From an uncultured Chitinophagaceae bacterium (GTDB taxonomy: Bacteria; Bacteroidota; Bacteroidia; Chitinophagales; Chitinophagaceae), in assembly GCA_903841915.1 (NCBI GenBank), contig CAIMKO010000557.1, positions 1-8,485 on the forward strand: a DNA stretch of 8,485 nt, in the 5' to 3' direction. The notes under the pieces were generated by a model, which did no database searches, had not been told where the DNA came from, and worked only from the letters and a program-made list of their open reading frames with translations. Of the stretch, positions 6,233 through 8,485 are shown piece by piece (the first letter of the stretch is position 1; every line of letters begins with the position of its first letter). Position numbers and translations under genes: made by a program.

Positions 6233-6925
6233 TTACAGTTTTGTCTTATCAATAATCAGGAGCAAATCACTCAATGAATTAATAATATAATCAGGATGGT
6301 AGTGATTTAACTGTTCACGCAGATAGGCGCCGGTTGTTACTGCTACAACAATACCACATCCGGCATTACGACCTTCTTTCACATCAACTTCCGTATCGCC
6401 AACTTTTACAACATCCGCTGCATGCTCTATTCCTAATTGCTGCATGATCGATTGGATCATAAAGGGATGTGGCCTTCCTTCCTGCACTTCATCACTACAA
6501 ACAACAGTATCAATGAATGGGTTATTTTGCCATCCTAAACGTTTTAAAATAGTATCCGTAATACTTCTTGTAAAGCCGGTATTCAGGGCAACTTTAATGC
6601 CTCTTTCCTGTAAAGATTGAAATACTGATTCTGCAAAAGGAAGCGGTTCTAATTTTTTATCTTCTTCATAAAATTCTATCATGTTGTGTTCAAAAACAGA
6701 ATGAATCTCATTGATGCTATGTTCCTCTTCACTTAATTCGGGCTTATATTTTTTTATGATCAGTTTTATTGCCTCTATTTTTCGATATCCCATTACTGCA
6801 TCCACATCCGCAGCATCTACAATTATATTGGCCGATAAAAAAGCATTCCTGAAAGATTCATTAATATTTCCTCTATCTGCAACTGTTGTGCCCGCTATAT
6901 CAAAAACCACTAGTTTGATCTGCAT
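6233..6925 (-). CDS. Phosphonatase-like HAD hydrolase (PhnX-like), probable phosphonoacetaldehyde hydrolase
   Basis: A 230-residue cytoplasmic HAD-superfamily enzyme. Motif I is FDIAGTT (8-14): nucleophile Asp9, with Ala11 replacing the second Asp of ordinary HADs, as in PhnX. The cap domain has MGYRKIEAI (45-53), which lines up with PhnX MGLLKIDHV and so places Lys49 at the Schiff-base lysine. Motif II is LNTGFTR (114-120). The motif III Lys is replaced by Arg151 in EGRPHP, another phosphonatase trait, and the Mg site is VGDTEVDV (175-182, Asp177/Asp181). This fits the PhnX-like clade (TIGR03351 type) that sits next to DAO-family oxidases instead of PhnW. Expected reaction: phosphonoacetaldehyde to acetaldehyde and phosphate. 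I start at ATG 6925, because the longer open frame (to 7192) lies over the upstream phosphatase gene in another frame and carries no HAD sequence. The 26-base overlap with that gene suggests coupled translation. Confidence 0.86.
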   Translation of the reverse strand: MQIKLVVFDIAGTTVADRGNINESFRNAFLSANIIVDAADVDAVMGYRKIEAIKLIIKKYKPELSEEEHSINEIHSVFEHNMIEFYEEDKKLEPLPFAESVFQSLQERGIKVALNTGFTRSITDTILKRLGWQNNPFIDTVVCSDEVQEGRPHPFMIQSIMQQLGIEHAADVVKVGDTEVDVKEGRNAGCGIVVAVTTGAYLREQLNHYHPDYIINSLSDLLLIIDKTKL

Positions 6926-8033
6926 TGTTTTTTTCTGTTTTAAAGATTTTATGAATAGGTAATAAAAGATTGATCGGTTCTGCAACAGGGTGGTTTGCAG
7001 TAAAATTGTATCCCAAAAATCGGGCGAATGTTGCTGCCAGTTGTTTTTGATATAGTTGTTCAGGGGTCTTAATTTCCCCCATTGGCCTGGTATCAGGACC
7101 CATCGCTGCAATCCAAATTTGTCCGGCTTCTGCAATTTTTTGTCCATGATGCTTCCAGTCATCTTTTTTAATATCCCCGCGCCCATGGTCACAGGTAACG
7201 ATCAAGGTGGTTTTATTGCTGTATTGAGGATTTGATTGAATATAATTCCACAGATCAGCGATCATTGCATCTTCAGCATTAGCACTTTTTAAATATTGGT
7301 CATATTGTCCGTCATGTGCAAAATCATCTGTTTCGTCAAATGCGATATACAATACTTTGGGCTGATATGTTTTCATATATTCACGAGCAGCCAGATAAGT
7401 AATGATATCTAGCCGAACATCTAAAGGCTTTGCAGTAAGAAATTGCATGTCGTTTATCAGTTTCAAATTCTCACCTTTAAACTTCAATGTATCTACATCT
7501 GAATTCACATAAATACCGCTTCGCCATTTATTTAAAATATAAGGAAACACATCCCATGTACTGAAAGCAGCAACTTTTCCGGCATATTCTTTTTGCTGGT
7601 TTAAAAATTCAAGAACATTTGTGTTTTTGTTCAATATCTTATCATTGGAATTAACTGCAGTATCCGGATACCCTGTAAAAATTTCATTATACCCCGGATA
7701 AGAAAATTTATAGGGGTTCGCATTATCTACCTTACTCTCATAATTTCTGTTACCATGTAATTGACCATTGGAACCGATCACATTCCATAAAAAGGGGAAT
7801 AATTTTTTTCTCCTTTCATTCAAATCTGCGTTCCAGAATTTTTTTGATGTACCGGCACTGTCTTTTGTATAATTTTTATTTCGCAACAAAATTGAGTCTG
7901 CACCACCAAAGACCTCCTGCCAGCGCATTCCATCAAGCGTTACTACTACAATATTTTCTGTTTGTGCGATGACAGCATTATTTAGGCTGGAAAAAAGCAC
8001 CGTAACAATGATCGCAATGAATGAAAGTCTCAT
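6900..8033 (-). CDS. Secreted alkaline-phosphatase-superfamily phosphoesterase
   Basis: A 377-residue protein with an N-terminal signal peptide (residues 1 to about 24, ending NAVIAQ), so it acts in the periplasm or outside the cell. The alkaline-phosphatase/nucleotide-pyrophosphatase metal site is readable in order: Asp34 in VVVTLDGMRW, the nucleophile region KFSYPGYNEIFTGYPD (109-124, Ser111 a candidate), Asp236 and His240 in DETDDFAHDGQY, Asp282-His283 in TCDHGRGD, and His295/296 in WKHHGQ. All expected ligand positions are present, so it should be active. The superfamily covers phosphate mono- and diesterases, sulfatases and phosphonoacetate hydrolase; the substrate cannot be fixed here. 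As part of the phosphonate run it may release aminoethylphosphonate or related groups from lipid or glycan esters. It starts 34 bases after the previous phosphatase-like gene and overlaps the HAD gene by 26 bases. Confidence 0.85.
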   Translation of the reverse strand: MRLSFIAIIVTVLFSSLNNAVIAQTENIVVVTLDGMRWQEVFGGADSILLRNKNYTKDSAGTSKKFWNADLNERRKKLFPFLWNVIGSNGQLHGNRNYESKVDNANPYKFSYPGYNEIFTGYPDTAVNSNDKILNKNTNVLEFLNQQKEYAGKVAAFSTWDVFPYILNKWRSGIYVNSDVDTLKFKGENLKLINDMQFLTAKPLDVRLDIITYLAAREYMKTYQPKVLYIAFDETDDFAHDGQYDQYLKSANAEDAMIADLWNYIQSNPQYSNKTTLIVTCDHGRGDIKKDDWKHHGQKIAEAGQIWIAAMGPDTRPMGEIKTPEQLYQKQLAATFARFLGYNFTANHPVAEPINLLLPIHKIFKTEKNNADQTSGF

Positions 8034-8067
8034 AATTTTTTCATTAAATTTTTACGTGACCATGGGC

Positions 8068-8485
8068 TTAGAAAATACCTTGGGGTATTTTACCATCAGT
8101 TGAAGGAAATGGAAAATCCAGTAATCTTGAAACGATTGGGGCTATATCCTTTAAATTCATAACTGAAATAATTCCCCCTTTTTTTATACCTGGTCCATCA
8201 ATAATAAATCCTGTTTGTATTTCCTTACTATCTGGGAAATGGCCATGTGTGCCTCCTTTAACAGCTTTAAAGGATTCACCATCGAAATCTTTATCAAATG
8301 CAGCATTGTGCATAGAGGATAATGCGAAAACAGCTTCGGGGTTTGCACCTACTTCCATCAATTTGCTTTTTTCAATGATCCTAAATAACTGTTGTATACG
8401 TGGCCGCAGAATAGCCCATACCCAAAGCCCCACAAACACCAAACCACCAACCCACGACAACACAACAACCCAGGAAAAATTTACG
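8068..8485 (-). CDS. C-terminal part of a second alkaline-phosphatase-superfamily enzyme (partial)
   Basis: The minus-strand frame is open to the right edge, so this is a 5'-truncated gene, not a 131-residue protein starting at the GTG at 8463. Counting from that GTG, GANPEAVFAL (39-48) and GGTHGHFPDSKEIQTGF (70-86, metal-ligand His73), followed by GPGIKKGGIISVMNLKDIAPIV, are typical of the C-terminal third of type I phosphodiesterase/nucleotide-pyrophosphatase proteins. The preceding part (about 30 codons, 8485 to about 8403) is a hydrophobic run rich in V, W, G and L that does not belong in this soluble fold; it coincides with an abnormal base composition at the sequence end. The N-terminal half, with the first metal Asp and the nucleophile, is missing. 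It is the first visible gene of the run, 34 bases before the next phosphatase, and probably also acts outside the cytoplasm. Substrate unknown. Confidence 0.75.
   Translation of the reverse strand, partial: VNFSWVVVLSWVGGLVFVGLWVWAILRPRIQQLFRIIEKSKLMEVGANPEAVFALSSMHNAAFDKDFDGESFKAVKGGTHGHFPDSKEIQTGFIIDGPGIKKGGIISVMNLKDIAPIVSRLLDFPFPSTDGKIPQGIF
8420..8479. other. Sixty-base stretch without T on the plus strand at the sequence end
   Basis: From 8420 to 8479 there is no T and only four G; the rest is A and C. The remainder of the window is AT-rich with mixed bases. On the coding strand this means no A at all, which forces codons for V, L, W, G and F and creates an apparent membrane helix. A chimeric or low-quality contig end is as likely as a real low-complexity insertion. 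Confidence 0.6.

Noticed and set aside
6926..7192. N-terminal extension of the HAD hydrolase to a start at 7192
   Set aside because: The extra 89 residues lie in another frame over the conserved metal-site region of the secreted phosphatase gene and carry no HAD sequence; the HAD fold begins right at the ATG at 6925.
8068..8463. Complete 131-residue membrane-anchored protein starting at GTG 8463
   Set aside because: The frame stays open to the window edge, the C-terminal part is clearly the end of a longer phosphatase-superfamily protein, and the 'anchor' arises from a composition anomaly.

Overview
The window comes from an AT-rich member of the Bacteroidota, most likely Chitinophagaceae-like. 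The evidence is a perfect Bacteroidota-type promoter (TTTG-N19-TATATTTG) in front of the TetR gene, a DUF5690-type MFS protein, secreted alkaline-phosphatase-superfamily enzymes with 'AQ' signal-peptide ends, and A-rich ribosome binding regions. All recognisable genes lie on the minus strand, so transcription runs from high to low coordinates. Both outer genes are cut by the window edges.

Right and central part (8485 to about 2265): a tightly packed run of six genes that I read as one operon for breaking down aminoethylphosphonates. In transcription order these are: the C-terminal part of an alkaline-phosphatase-superfamily enzyme (8485-8068); a complete secreted alkaline-phosphatase-superfamily enzyme (8033-6900); a phosphonatase-like HAD hydrolase (6925-6233); a DUF5690/MFS transporter (6229-4907); an FAD-dependent amine oxidase of the DAO family (4905-3679); and a class III PLP enzyme resembling PbfA, (R)-1-hydroxy-2-aminoethylphosphonate ammonia-lyase (3660-2299). 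Gaps are 34, -26, 3, 1 and 18 bases. A 9-bp hairpin with an A4 loop (2265-2286) closes the run. The proposed logic is that periplasmic phosphoesterases free the substrate, the transporter takes it up, and two enzymes each make phosphonoacetaldehyde: the oxidase from 2-aminoethylphosphonate or its N-methyl form, and PbfA from the hydroxylated form. The HAD hydrolase then cuts the C-P bond to acetaldehyde and phosphate. No PhnW transaminase is present in the window, so the oxidase would be the entry point for AEP. Enzyme family assignments are strong; exact substrates and the transporter role are inference.

Middle-left part: a 114-residue protein of unknown function (2221-1877) follows the operon terminator, then about 350 bases (1529-1876) that hold the tetR promoter/operator and two hairpins but no convincing gene.

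Left part: a TetR-family repressor (1528-896) and the first 278 codons of a TolC-family outer-membrane efflux protein (834 to the left edge). The two genes carry the same operator-like palindrome, TTAACA-N-TGTTAA, each directly next to a -7-like element, so the repressor probably controls both itself and an efflux operon that continues beyond the window.

The last ~65-80 bases at the right edge have an abnormal composition (60 bases without a T on the + strand) and encode a stretch that does not fit the enzyme family. This may be a contig-end artefact.
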